Assembly (NCBI RefSeq): GCF_000317125.1
Contig: NC_019695.1
Span: 918,336-982,335, forward strand
Source: Chroococcidiopsis thermalis PCC 7203
GTDB lineage: Bacteria; Cyanobacteriota; Cyanobacteriia; Cyanobacteriales; Chroococcidiopsidaceae
Length of the DNA stretch: 64,000 nucleotides
Direction: 5' to 3'
Under the pieces are notes generated by a model. That model did not search any database and was not told where the DNA came from. It saw nothing but the letters and a program-made list of their open reading frames with translations. The translations under genes were made by a program, and so were the position numbers. The stretch's first letter is position 1. Each line of letters opens with the position of its first letter. Positions 53,001 to 61,901 of this stretch are shown piece by piece.

Positions 53001-53870
53001 TTAACGCAGTTCAAAACCCAGTTGATGAAGGACTTCCTGTAGCCGAGCGCGATGGCGTAAGGATTCAGCCGTAGCAATGCGCTCGACAGAATGTTGCGAC
53101 CAGTTGCCTGCTACATCCATGCCCTGACTGGCATAAAAATCTGTCATGATGTCGTTGTAATCGGCGATCGCCCGCTCTTGTGTTTCCAAGCTATACTGCT
53201 CTTTGTGCAACACGGCGGATTGCGGCAAACGTGGCTTGATAGCAGTCGGTTGAGCTGGATCGGGATAGCCTACGCATAAGCCAAATACGGCAAAAACAGA
53301 TTTTGGTAAACCTAGTTGAGTTGCAACTGCTTCGGGATGATTCCGCATCGCACCAATATAGACTGTACCCAGCCCCAACGATTCGGCAGCGATCGCGGCA
53401 TTCTGTGCTGCTAGACTTGCATCTACCACCGCCATCAAGAACATCTCCAAGTAATTCAGTCCCTCATGGGATTGTTCCTGTTGTGTGGCTATGTGAGTCA
53501 AACGTGCCAAATCTGCCAACCAAACTAGAAACAGGGGACACTGACGGATGTGTGCTTGTCCCCCTGCAAGTTGAGAGAGCCGCTCTTTACGTTCTCGATC
53601 TTCTACGGCGACGACACTCCAAGTTTGTAAATTGGACGAGGTGGAAGCAGACTGCGCGGCTGCTACTAAAAGTTCCAATGTGCCTGCGGGCAGTGATTTA
53701 GAGAGGTAACTACGGACTGAGCGATGGGACAATAGCACGGCTAAACTATCATTCCAAGTTTTGAATTGGAACTCAAACGCAGCGCCATATCGTTCTTGTA
53801 ATAACTGCGCTTGTGGAGCTGGAATAGCAGTAGGCGATCGCCCATCTAAGTCTGACTGACTGACACCCAC
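53001..53870 (-). CDS. NfsA/FRP-type NADPH nitroreductase
   Basis: 289 residues with the nitroreductase FMN fold. LLSHRSVRSYLSKSLPAGTL is the FMN-binding Arg/Ser line, AAAQSASTSSNLQTWSVVAV the second, and AAIAAESLGLGTVYIGAMRN the third. The C-terminal arm is basic. It reduces nitro compounds, quinones or flavins with NADPH in the cytoplasm. It is convergent with the P450-TetR pair, with an unusual N-terminal extension of about 30 residues before the first helix. Confidence 0.9.
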   Translation of the reverse strand: MGVSQSDLDGRSPTAIPAPQAQLLQERYGAAFEFQFKTWNDSLAVLLSHRSVRSYLSKSLPAGTLELLVAAAQSASTSSNLQTWSVVAVEDRERKERLSQLAGGQAHIRQCPLFLVWLADLARLTHIATQQEQSHEGLNYLEMFLMAVVDASLAAQNAAIAAESLGLGTVYIGAMRNHPEAVATQLGLPKSVFAVFGLCVGYPDPAQPTAIKPRLPQSAVLHKEQYSLETQERAIADYNDIMTDFYASQGMDVAGNWSQHSVERIATAESLRHRARLQEVLHQLGFELR

Positions 53871-54034
53871 ACTGATTACCTCGGATCTAGTTAGTCATAC
53901 GATACCAAACAAAATCCGTGTCCAGTAATTAATGCTGTTTCTCGATTAACTTACCGTATTTTAATTTGTAGTTTGACATAGTTGCCGCCAAAACTCAAGT
54001 CTACTCGTTAATAAAATTCATAGCTACTCTTATT

Positions 54035-54085
54035 GTTAGATAATCTAACTATGTGGTTAGAATAAGATCGTTTAGATCGTCTAAC
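54035..54085. promoter_or_regulatory. Tandem palindromic operator candidates upstream of the ABC-MarR operon
   Basis: A perfect 15-bp palindrome GTTAGATAATCTAAC (54035-54049) and an imperfect one GTTTAGATCGTCTAAC (54070-54085) share the half-site GTTAGA. A lone GGTTAGAAT lies between them. They are 20-70 bp upstream of the ATPase start. The operon encodes a MarR protein, so these are plausible MarR operators. Confidence 0.6.
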
Positions 54086-54104
54086 TAATGGAGGCGCTGG
54101 ACTG

Positions 54105-54941
54105 ATGGGATGGACAGGAGGTATTGGGCGATCGCAAGAGCAGTCAGAACCGATCTTGGCAACAAGCGCCCTGACTCGTCGATTTGGTAGCTTCACGGCT
54201 GTTGACGAGCTAACAATTTCTGTTGCTCCTGGTGAAGTATTCGGTTTGCTCGGACCCAACGGAGCGGGCAAGAGTACGGCAATTAAAATGCTGACGACGC
54301 TGCTACCTCCGAGTTCTGGCAAGGCAGCGATCGCGGGATTTGACGTGCGGCAACAGGCGGCGGCTGTGCGACGGGCGATCGGCTACGTGCCTCAAGCCTT
54401 ATCTGCCGATGCCGATCTGACGGGATATGAAAATTTGCTGATTTTTGCCAAGCTCTACGATATTCCCGCAAAGCAGCGCCAGCAGCGAATTCGCGATGTT
54501 ATAGAATTCATGGGTTTACAGTCTGTGGCGCACCGAATCGTGCGTCAATACTCTGGAGGTACGATCCGCCGCTTGGAAGTTGCCCAATCTATTCTGCATA
54601 AACCCCAAGTGTTGTTTCTAGACGAGCCGACTGTAGGACTCGACCCGATCGCTCGTAGTTCTGTCTGGGAGCTGGTGCAACAACTGCGGCACGAAAGCGG
54701 GACGACGATTGTACTGACAACGCACTTTTTAGAAGAAGCAGATCGGTTGTGCGATCGCGTGGCAATTCTGCATGGCGGCAAGGTAATTACAGTTGGTACG
54801 CCTGCTCAACTCAAAGCCTCTTTGGGTGAAAACGCCACGCTAGATGACGTATTTATCCACTACACGGGCGATCGCCTCACTTCAGGAGCTAACTATCGTG
54901 AAACCTCAAAAATTCGCCGCACAGCTAAACGGTTGGGCTGA
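54105..54941 (+). CDS. Drug-efflux-type ABC transporter ATPase (DrrA-like)
   Basis: 278 residues. Walker A GPNGAGKST, Q-loop GYVPQALSADADLTGYENLL, signature YSGGTIRRLEVAQS (Thr in place of Met/Gln) and Walker B VLFLDEPTVGLDP are followed by LTTHFLEEADRLCDRVAILH. NATLDDVFIHYTGDRL at the end is the DrrA-family C-terminal line. Start ATG at 54105 with GGAGG 10 nt before it. It powers the permease encoded directly after. DrrAB-type pumps export antibiotics or lipids; the substrate here is unknown. Confidence 0.93.
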   Translation: MGWTGGIGRSQEQSEPILATSALTRRFGSFTAVDELTISVAPGEVFGLLGPNGAGKSTAIKMLTTLLPPSSGKAAIAGFDVRQQAAAVRRAIGYVPQALSADADLTGYENLLIFAKLYDIPAKQRQQRIRDVIEFMGLQSVAHRIVRQYSGGTIRRLEVAQSILHKPQVLFLDEPTVGLDPIARSSVWELVQQLRHESGTTIVLTTHFLEEADRLCDRVAILHGGKVITVGTPAQLKASLGENATLDDVFIHYTGDRLTSGANYRETSKIRRTAKRLG

Positions 54942-55749
54942 TGGCACTGTATCCCGACAACCTTGGATGGAGGCGATCGCCGAGTTAATTCGCAAAACTC
55001 TGGTCATTACCGAACTAGAAGTACGAAAACTGCGCCACGATCCTAGCGATATATTTCTGCGAGCCGCTCAACCTGTCCTCTGGTTGCTGATCTTCGGGCA
55101 AGTCTTCACTCGCATTCGCGGCATTCCGACCGGAGAATTGCGCTATTTGGATTTTCTGGCGGCGGGAATTTTGGCGCAAAGCGTTCTGTTCGTTGCCATT
55201 TTTAACGGCGGCATGGCAATCATCTGGGAGCGAGATCTGGGCATCGTACATAAGTTTTTAGTTAGTCCCACGCCCCGCGCTGCAATGGTATTGGGCAAAG
55301 CTTTAGCAACTGGGGTACGTAGCTTGTCTCAGGCAGTGTTTGTCTATATTTTGTCGTTCTTGTTGGGAGTGCAACTAAATTTAAATCCACTAGCGATCGC
55401 GGCTGCGATTCTGGTTATCTTATTGGGATCTGCTTGTTTTTCGATCTTTTCTTTAATTGTTGGTTGCTTGGTGAAATCTCGCGAACGCTTTGGCGGATTG
55501 GGACAACTAATGTCGATGCCGCTATTTTTTGCCAGTAATGCGATTTATCCGATTTCCCTGATGCCACCTTGGTTGCAGGTGCTTTCCCATTTCAATCCAC
55601 TCACGTATCAAGTGGATGCGTTGCGTGGCGTAATGTTGGCAAATAGCACTACCGCTTATGGGTTTGGTTGGGATTGCGCGATTTTGCTATTTGTGGTGAC
55701 AGTGCTAACTGTTATTTGTGCGCGGCTGTATCCACAACTGGGAATGTAA
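54898..55749 (+). CDS. ABC-2 permease (DrrB-like)
   Basis: About 283 residues from GTG 54898, chosen because it begins the first sensible sequence (VKPQKFAAQLNGWADGTVSR) and overlaps the ATPase end by 44 bp. An ATG at 54967 just past the ATPase stop is an alternative. Six membrane spans: PVLWLLIFGQVFTRIRGIPT, then DFLAAGILAQSVLFVAIFNG, and GLGQLMSMPLFFASNAIYPI with LSHFNPLTYQVDALRGVMLA, all ABC-2/DrrB lines. It forms the membrane part of the exporter with the preceding ATPase. Confidence 0.9.
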   Translation: MKPQKFAAQLNGWADGTVSRQPWMEAIAELIRKTLVITELEVRKLRHDPSDIFLRAAQPVLWLLIFGQVFTRIRGIPTGELRYLDFLAAGILAQSVLFVAIFNGGMAIIWERDLGIVHKFLVSPTPRAAMVLGKALATGVRSLSQAVFVYILSFLLGVQLNLNPLAIAAAILVILLGSACFSIFSLIVGCLVKSRERFGGLGQLMSMPLFFASNAIYPISLMPPWLQVLSHFNPLTYQVDALRGVMLANSTTAYGFGWDCAILLFVVTVLTVICARLYPQLGM

Positions 55750-55850
55750 ATGCGATCGCGATCGCCTTCTTACTGTCGCTGGCATGAAAATAGAGATGGG
55801 TGCGTTATTACAGCTACAGTATAGTAACGGCTCTATACGTAGCCACACTC

Positions 55851-56345
55851 ATGTCTGGAACAGTAGTAAATCAGATGCGATCGCCCAAATCAACTCGAAA
55901 AAAATCTCAACAGTGTGCAGCGAGAGTCATGGAAGCTGTTCCCTTGGTCATGCGTTTTATTCGGGCAGATATGCGTGCAATTAATGCTACTGATATGTCC
56001 GTTCCCCAATTCCGCACTTTAGCGTTTCTCGATCGCAATCCTGGGGCATCCTTATCCGAACTTGCCGAGCATTTAGGTGTCACCCGTGCGACTGCTTCTG
56101 CTAATACCGAACGACTGGTACAGCAGAATTTCGTCCATCGCTGCGACCATCCCCAAGAGCGGCGACGAGTGGAATTAAAGCTAACTCAAGCGGGCAAAGA
56201 GCATCTCCACAAAGCGCGGGAACAAACGCGGGCTTACATTGCCGATTTACTCGACTCATTGAGCGAGGAGCAAATTAGCCAAATTGATACGGGTTTGGCT
56301 CTGCTCAAGCAGGTGTTTGAAGATTCTGGCGCTGTCACAAAGTAA
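55851..56345 (+). CDS. MarR-family transcriptional regulator
   Basis: 164 residues from ATG 55851; an upstream in-frame GTG (55800) would add 17. The winged helix reads SVPQFRTLAFLDRNPGASLS, ELAEHLGVTRATASANTERL and DHPQERRRVELKLTQAGKEH. The dimer helices flank it. It is third in the ABC operon, about 100 bp after the permease. It probably represses the operon through the GTTAGA palindromes at 54035-54085 and responds to the exported compound. Confidence 0.9.
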   Translation: MSGTVVNQMRSPKSTRKKSQQCAARVMEAVPLVMRFIRADMRAINATDMSVPQFRTLAFLDRNPGASLSELAEHLGVTRATASANTERLVQQNFVHRCDHPQERRRVELKLTQAGKEHLHKAREQTRAYIADLLDSLSEEQISQIDTGLALLKQVFEDSGAVTK

Positions 56346-56402
56346 GTAGAAAAATGCAATTATTGCTACACCGCAATCGATACGACTATTTATTCTGGTG
56401 CT

Positions 56403-56831
56403 TCAAACTGTCCAATCTTCGATTGATAACCCTGCTACCTTGCCAAAATCTCGATAATTACGGGTTAACAAAATCAACCGACGGAATAGGGCAATGGCTG
56501 CGATCCGTGCATCCATTTTTGCTATTTGAATCCGCTGCGACTGTAATCGCTCGAATGCCATAGCTGCACCTGTATCGAATGAGACAAGAGGTAAAACTTT
56601 GAAGTCGCTGACCAGCCGCGCCATCATTGCATACCCCTTCACTACATCATTCAGATTACGAGCGCGATTAATATAAGCATGGCTGCCAAGTATCTGTTCG
56701 TGAAACGTCACAGTCGATACAGCAAAATCTGATAATGGGTGGCGAGCCATGTGTGTCGAAAGGTTGATATAATCCTGCCCTGCTTGTCGCTGAAGAATGC
56801 TTAAATGGTCTGTATCCAATAAGTATTTCAT
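56403..56831 (-). CDS. VapC-like PIN-domain toxin
   Basis: 142 residues. The PIN acidic residues are Asp in LLDTDHLSIL, Glu in STVTFHEQILGS, Asp in PLVSFDTGAAMAF and Asp in AKMDARIAAIALF. VapC toxins are Mg2+-dependent RNases that cut tRNA or rRNA. Its start overlaps the upstream gene's end by 4 bp (ATGA), the usual toxin-antitoxin arrangement. Confidence 0.9.
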   Translation of the reverse strand: MKYLLDTDHLSILQRQAGQDYINLSTHMARHPLSDFAVSTVTFHEQILGSHAYINRARNLNDVVKGYAMMARLVSDFKVLPLVSFDTGAAMAFERLQSQRIQIAKMDARIAAIALFRRLILLTRNYRDFGKVAGLSIEDWTV

Positions 56832-57043
56832 GCCTCGTCTTGCACTTCGAGGATAGATTCATCGCCTTGACGAATGGCTCGACCATAAGCAAGCACCTCG
56901 TCAAAGGCAGGTTCATCCTTAAAAGACCCTGTTATTTGTTGCAGCCAATTTGTCGGTTGAGGAGCTGCAACTTGCTTTTGCAAATCAGCGATCGCGGCTT
57001 CTACTGCTGCAAGCCGTTCCTCTAGAGAAGGGTTGGTTGCCAT
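56828..57043 (-). CDS. Antitoxin partner of VapC
   Basis: About 71 residues from ATG 57043; a start at 57058 adds five. A coiled-coil start (LEERLAAVEAAIADLQKQVA) is followed by a C-terminal part with FKDEPAFDEVLAYGRAIRQG. It lacks a recognisable AbrB or RHH fold. Coupled by a 4-bp overlap to the PIN toxin gene, it is assigned as the antitoxin by context and size. Confidence 0.8.
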   Translation of the reverse strand: MATNPSLEERLAAVEAAIADLQKQVAAPQPTNWLQQITGSFKDEPAFDEVLAYGRAIRQGDESILEVQDEA

Positions 57044-57299
57044 TTGAGTTTTCTCCAATTATCCGTTTCTGTCTGAAGAATAGCGAGTCAAAGGAATGCT
57101 TGACAACCTTCCAGAATTTTATGAATCCTGGTAAGCTAGAAACCCTACTGACTAAATTCTAATTGTTACAATGGGATCTTTTTAAGTCGCGATCGCAGCT
57201 AACCTCTAGACTGCGATCTCGTATAACTTTTAGCCTGGTGTTTGCGATTTCGGTTTGACTTCAAACTCCAACTTGGAACGGTAAAAGCAAACGTCGAAT

Positions 57300-57515
57300 T
57301 CAAGAAAAAAATTGGTTTGACTGCTTGAGTGCTTCTACTAGAACTGCACCAGCCCCAAAACTATCGTATGGAGTTGGCAAGTCATAAGTTTTGAAAGGTT
57401 CTAACGGCGAGATCTCCTCAGCTACATCCAAATCTTCTGCTAAAATCCGAATCAGTTGAAGTTTTTCTGCTGCGGAAAGCCGCCATGCAGCAAGAAGTAC
57501 CTCAGCTAACGTCAT
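57300..57515 (-). CDS. Orphan antitoxin-like small protein (71 aa)
   Basis: Starts MTLAEVLLAAWRLSAAEKLQ, continues LIRILAEDLDVAEEISPLEP, ends DSFGAGAVLVEALKQSNQFF S. The LEPFKTYDLPTPYD line is typical of cyanobacterial solitary antitoxin-like proteins. No toxin gene follows: downstream lies only 241 bp before the VapBC pair. Function inferred from family style. Confidence 0.65.
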   Translation of the reverse strand: MTLAEVLLAAWRLSAAEKLQLIRILAEDLDVAEEISPLEPFKTYDLPTPYDSFGAGAVLVEALKQSNQFFS

Positions 57516-59225
57516 AAATTGCTCCTCTAGAATTCAAAATCATACCTACAGATTACGCGATCGCCACCCTAGAGCATCCTTGTCCGAGCTTGCCCCAGCT
57601 AGCAAGGTTGGCGAGTGATGAGCGCATGAACTCATCATTGCGTTTATCCACTTTTCTATGTCTAACTCAGAGCAAAAGTGAGCGGCGGCAAAAACTTAGC
57701 ATCACAACCAAGATTTCTTGTCCGTCCGCTCCAGCGCATTGTTAGACTAACTTGATTATTGATTAGGGGCGCAACGCAAAAAAGTGGGATTGGGTAGGGT
57801 AGCGTGAAAAGCACAAAAAAAAGTAGGATGCCTGGGCAAGATGTTTGGGCAAGGCCCAAGCAGCCAGGAGTTCCTACCATGAATTGCAATAACACTATAC
57901 CTGCAACACTAGATTTAGCGAAATGCCTTGAAAGCTTTGAGAAGACAATTGCCGCTGAACTGTGACTCGATAGTGTGTCACGGTGGGATGGGCGAACTCT
58001 TCGTGACCGAGAACAGAAAATTAGACAAGCGGCGCTTGAGCTAGCGGGACAATGTATCGCCTTGCTGTTACACAATCTCTCAGAGTCACCCGAAGCAATG
58101 AAGACGGCGAAAAAACAAACACAGGGATGGCGACACCCGAAAAGTCAGGGGAATGGGCGAGTTGAGCGGCAAGTACTATGTTTAGGTAACGTTGTGGTAT
58201 CTCTGCGGTTACCATATGTGGTAGAACGGTCAAATCAACTACACTCCAAATGCCGAAAAACAAGAGGGCAGGGGTTTTGTCCGCTGTTGAGATGGTTGTG
58301 TATGGAAGAAGGTATTACTCCTTTAATCTGGTCTACTGTGGCGCAGACGGGGACAGTAAGTGGATCGTTGGCAATCGCCCGCGACTCGCTTCAAAATTGG
58401 GGCATTAGCATCAGCATGAGGCGAGTTGAGCGTTTAACCTACCATTTCAATCAACAGGGCTTAAGCCAGCGTCGCTCAAGGATATTCCATTTGCAACAAG
58501 GCACATTACCGATTACGCCGCTGTTGAAAGACCATCGAGTGGTGATTTCCGTTGATGGGGGACGCACTCGCATTCGTAATGCCAAAACGGGTAAACGTCG
58601 TCACAATTCCCATCGACATGGCTATAAAGCTGAGTGGAGCGAACCAAAATTATTGACGATTTATGTAGTAGATTCCTTGGGTAAACGGGTCAATACCGCT
58701 GAAATTTCTGTGACTAACGATGGGACTTATGGCAAGCTTCAACCCTTTCTGGAACTATTAGAAATGCATTTGGTACGACTAGGAATAAATTTGGCATCTC
58801 AAGTAGTATTAATTGCAGATGGGGCTGAATGGATCTGGAAACATATCCCACCACTACTGCAACGTCTCGGTTGTCCACAAGAATCAACACACGGTCTACT
58901 CGACTTCTACCACGCCACAGAACATTTACACATGTTTGCTGATGCTGCTTTTACCCAGCCAAGAGAACAACGAGTCTGGTTTAAGCCAGCTCGTTCTACA
59001 CTCAAACGCGGACAATCAGCTGATTTACTTGCTCAAATGCAGGCTTTGAGTCAAAAGAGCTGTGGCGAGCGCGGATCGACTACGATATCCGAGATTCAGT
59101 ATTTCACTAAATTTCATCAACAAGGGCGGTTGAGCTATTCTCAAGTGGCAGCGATGAAGATGCCTATTGGCAGCGGCGCAATTGAAAGTTTAATCCGCCA
59201 AGTGGTTAACCAAAGGCTCAAAGGT

Positions 59226-60850
59226 GAATGGCACTAAGTTAAGCTGAAACACTCATGGCTCAAGCAGTTTGCAATTGTCTGCGTAACTCATGTCTGGGAT
59301 TTTTCATCAAGGGATAAGCTTTGGGACGACGCTTTCTCACTCTGGGTTCAGCCCGACCAGGGCGAGTGGGAACTGATTTGTGAACAATAACCTTGAGTAA
59401 AGTTTGATAGATGTGATGGCGTTTTACCCCAGAGATAGCTAACATTTGTGGGATAAAATGATTCAAGTGTTGACGAGTTCCTTGTAATGATAAGCGTACT
59501 GGTGGTACACCGTAAGTTGTACTAGCTTGCCACATTAAAGTACGTAGCAGATTGTAAGCAAGTAAATAGACATAAAGCTCTTTGCGGATCATTGGAGGAG
59601 TTTTACAGCGTAGAACGTCCATGCCTAAAGTAGACTTGAGATGTTTTAAATTTACTTCAACATCCCATCTCAAGCCATAAAGCCGCACAAGTTCCAAAGT
59701 AGGATAAATTTTTGCATCCAATAAAGTTGTGATTAAACTAATTTGTTGAGTCCGAAAACCAGGGATAATAATGTAGTAATAAATCTCTCGGACAACCAGA
59801 GTTGAAGGAAGAGCAGCGAATGCATTCTCACTTAATCCTTGTGGGCATTTTCGGGGTTTGTACCAAATCACCAACTTATCGCTTTCTCCAGTAATTCTTC
59901 CTCTTTGCATGGATGTTTTTCGGGACTGATGCTTCCGAAAAACTACATCACATTCAAGATTTTTAATCGAAACCAAATCGGCATAAGCACAAAAAGCCCT
60001 ATCCCCTAAAAGTACATCTAAGGGATTGAGAAATTGGTACAACTGCCTAGCTAATTGGAGATCGTGAGTGTGTAAAACATTGATAGCTATTGCTAGAGCA
60101 GCACCTGTAACTAGACTAAACATCACACCAATTTTAGCAATGGGGAACCCACATCCAGGCTTTTGACTTTTTGATTGAGGATAAGCTTTTTGGTTCTCTA
60201 CAGTGTCAGGCATTGAGACGGTGGAACCGTCTATTACTTTCACATGACGACCACACCACAAATATTCTGTTGTCACTTTCTCTGATAAATCTTGTGCCAC
60301 TTTCCCGAACAGTTTCTGCAATAATTCTTCCGGTAATCTCGAACGTGCTTGACAGTAAGCACTTGTATCAGTTGAAGGAAGTTCTACTTTTTCATTGACC
60401 AAATAAGCAATTATTCTGCTCACAGCGTTATGGCAACTTTTATCAACATCCAAAACTTGAGAGAGAAATGCCCACAAAGTTACAAATGGGTCGAATAATC
60501 GACGACGATATTTAATTTGTAGCTCCTCAATGATTCTCTGGATTTCCGACTCTGGTAACAGTTCTTGGAATGGTAGTCCCAAGCTTTGCGTGAATTTATC
60601 CTTGAGAATTTTCACTCGATTTGGCACAGTAGTAATAGTCATATTCGCTTCCAATCGTCCATTTCTTTTTTACCGGAGTTGGAAGCTTTTTCTACATTCA
60701 GAATAATTTTTTAGCAGATACCTGCATCACCGTTGCGTCAACAATCAAGCTGCTTGTCCAATGCTGCTCTTAATTTCTTAACCCCCACGAGCAAGCCATT
60801 TTGCCCAAGTCTCTATCCTTCAAGGATTTCGCCTTATCTTAGTGCCATTC
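59226..60850. mobile_element. IS4-family element (1625 bp) nested in ISKra4
   Basis: Terminal inverted repeats start GAATGGCACTAAGTTAAG on the left and GAATGGCACTAAGATAAG on the right complement. Flanking 11-bp duplications GGCTCAAAGGT (59215-59225, 60851-60861) are perfect, which fits IS4. The transposase inside is intact, so this is a young insertion. Confidence 0.93.
59260..60654 (-). CDS. IS4-family DDE transposase
   Basis: 464 residues. Catalytic acids: Asp in VKVIDGSTVSMPDT, Asp in LDVLLGDRAFCAYAD, and Glu in the Y-(2)-R-(3)-E-(6)-K motif LYGLRWDVEVNLKHLKSTLG. An N-terminal domain precedes it. Met5 is an alternative start. It is complete and free of stops, so it may be active. It lies opposite in direction to the ISKra4 transposase it disrupts. 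Confidence 0.95.
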   Translation of the reverse strand: MEANMTITTVPNRVKILKDKFTQSLGLPFQELLPESEIQRIIEELQIKYRRRLFDPFVTLWAFLSQVLDVDKSCHNAVSRIIAYLVNEKVELPSTDTSAYCQARSRLPEELLQKLFGKVAQDLSEKVTTEYLWCGRHVKVIDGSTVSMPDTVENQKAYPQSKSQKPGCGFPIAKIGVMFSLVTGAALAIAINVLHTHDLQLARQLYQFLNPLDVLLGDRAFCAYADLVSIKNLECDVVFRKHQSRKTSMQRGRITGESDKLVIWYKPRKCPQGLSENAFAALPSTLVVREIYYYIIIPGFRTQQISLITTLLDAKIYPTLELVRLYGLRWDVEVNLKHLKSTLGMDVLRCKTPPMIRKELYVYLLAYNLLRTLMWQASTTYGVPPVRLSLQGTRQHLNHFIPQMLAISGVKRHHIYQTLLKVIVHKSVPTRPGRAEPRVRKRRPKAYPLMKNPRHELRRQLQTA

Positions 60851-61209
60851 GGCTCAAAGGTAATGGCAAATTCTGGTTACAGGGAAATGCAGAAGCGATA
60901 TTGCACGCACGTTGCCAATGGGCTGCAAGAACTTGGTCAACTTTTTGCGACTCCATTTTAACAGCTAGGCTTTATCCAGCTTAATCCCACTTTTTCGCGT
61001 TGCACCCCTTGATTAGCATATACTAGCCATACAAATCATTCAGACTATATTTGCATTCCTTTAATTATAATACGGTAACTTAATCGATTAATAGTATTAT
61101 GCATAAAGCAAGCAATCGCAGAAATTGAAAGGGATCGAGCATCTGCTCGTTTGCGCTACTAGATACTACTATTGCAATTACAAAAAGAGAAACTCATTTC
61201 CATCGACAT

Positions 61210-61602
61210 ATGACTCAGTTGATTGAATACGAAGATAGTAGCGATGAAGTACGTGCTGTATACGATGACATCCGTGCTACTCGTAAAACTGATGAGATTA
61301 ATAACTTTTGGAAAGCATTAGCAAACCATCCACCAACTTTACAACGCACTTGGCAGACAGTAAGGGAGGTAATGACTATTCCTGGGGAAATCGATCCACT
61401 GATGCGTGAATTAATTTATATAGCTGTAAGCGTAACTAATGGTTGCGAATACTGCATCGCATCTCATACTTCGGCAGCATATGCTAAGGGAATGAGCGAT
61501 AATATGTTTGGTGAATTAATGGCAATTGTCGCTACTGCAAATACGACCAATCGCCTTGCTAATGGCTATCAAATTCCAGTGGATGAGCAATTTAAGACTT
61601 GA
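61210..61602 (+). CDS. Carboxymuconolactone decarboxylase/AhpD-like protein
   Basis: 130 residues. The AhpD-type core is seen at LMRELIYIAVSVTNGCEYCI, with the redox motif C-E-Y-C followed by ASHTSAAYAKGMSDNMFGEL (His two residues after Cys). Such proteins act in peroxide defence or carry decarboxylase-like folds; the CxxC suggests redox activity. No partner is nearby; it is just right of the IS nest, with about 300 bp before the AIPR gene. Confidence 0.88.
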   Translation: MTQLIEYEDSSDEVRAVYDDIRATRKTDEINNFWKALANHPPTLQRTWQTVREVMTIPGEIDPLMRELIYIAVSVTNGCEYCIASHTSAAYAKGMSDNMFGELMAIVATANTTNRLANGYQIPVDEQFKT

Positions 61603-61901
61603 AATGAAGGGCGATCGCTTTTAAAGATAGAACGGATGTTGTAGAAGCGATCGCGCTTGGATTTACCTTTTTAGAGGCGATAGGCTGAAACTTTTAACCT
61701 TTGCTTTTGTTGAAGATTGCTGTGCAGATTTTTTCTTTACATAGTAAAGATATGTTAAAAATTTCAGCTTATAAATCTTGCTAGAAGTTAATATTTGAAA
61801 AACTTTTTCCTTCTAGTTGCCTGTAAAGCAGGAAACATTAGATATAAAATATTTAAAATATACTTGCTAACTTACAGCTTCCAAGCATCTATAGAGTTTT
61901 C

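Larger units (their letters stand above)
57879..60984 (+). pseudogene. ISKra4 transposase, split by IS4 insertion and carrying a stop
   Basis: The frame begins MNCNNTIPATLDLAKCLESF at 57879 and meets TGA at 57963-57965. It then reads open to the IS4 insertion. DDE-type motifs are VVISVDGGRTRIRN, VVLIADGAEWIWKHIP, LLDFYHATEHLHMF and MPIGSGAIESLIRQVVNQRL. The insertion duplicates GGCTCAAAGGT (59215-59225 and 60851-60861). Joining across it restores QRLKG with NGKFWLQGNAEAILHARCQW and a stop at 60982-60984. The gene is inactive in its present form. Confidence 0.9.
57766..61008. mobile_element. ISKra4-family element interrupted by an IS4-family element
   Basis: Terminal inverted repeats GGGGCGCAACGCAAAAAAGT on the left and GGGGTGCAACGCGAAAAAGT on the complement of the right match at 24 of 26 bases. 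A 7-bp TTGATTA occurs at 57759-57765 and 61009-61015, the target duplication. Without the nested element and its 11-bp duplication the unit is about 1.6 kb, normal for ISKra4. Confidence 0.9.

Noticed and set aside
39273-59237. Stop codon reassignment or read-through as a general explanation of interrupted genes
   Set aside because: All three stop codons occur (TAA in integrase and aminotransferase, TAG in HTH gene, TGA in ISKra4 transposase), other lesions are frameshifts, and core genes nearby use the standard code.
60733-60984. Separate 83-residue gene at the right end of the IS nest
   Set aside because: Its first half is the IS4 terminal region, and its second half is the C-terminus of the ISKra4 transposase.
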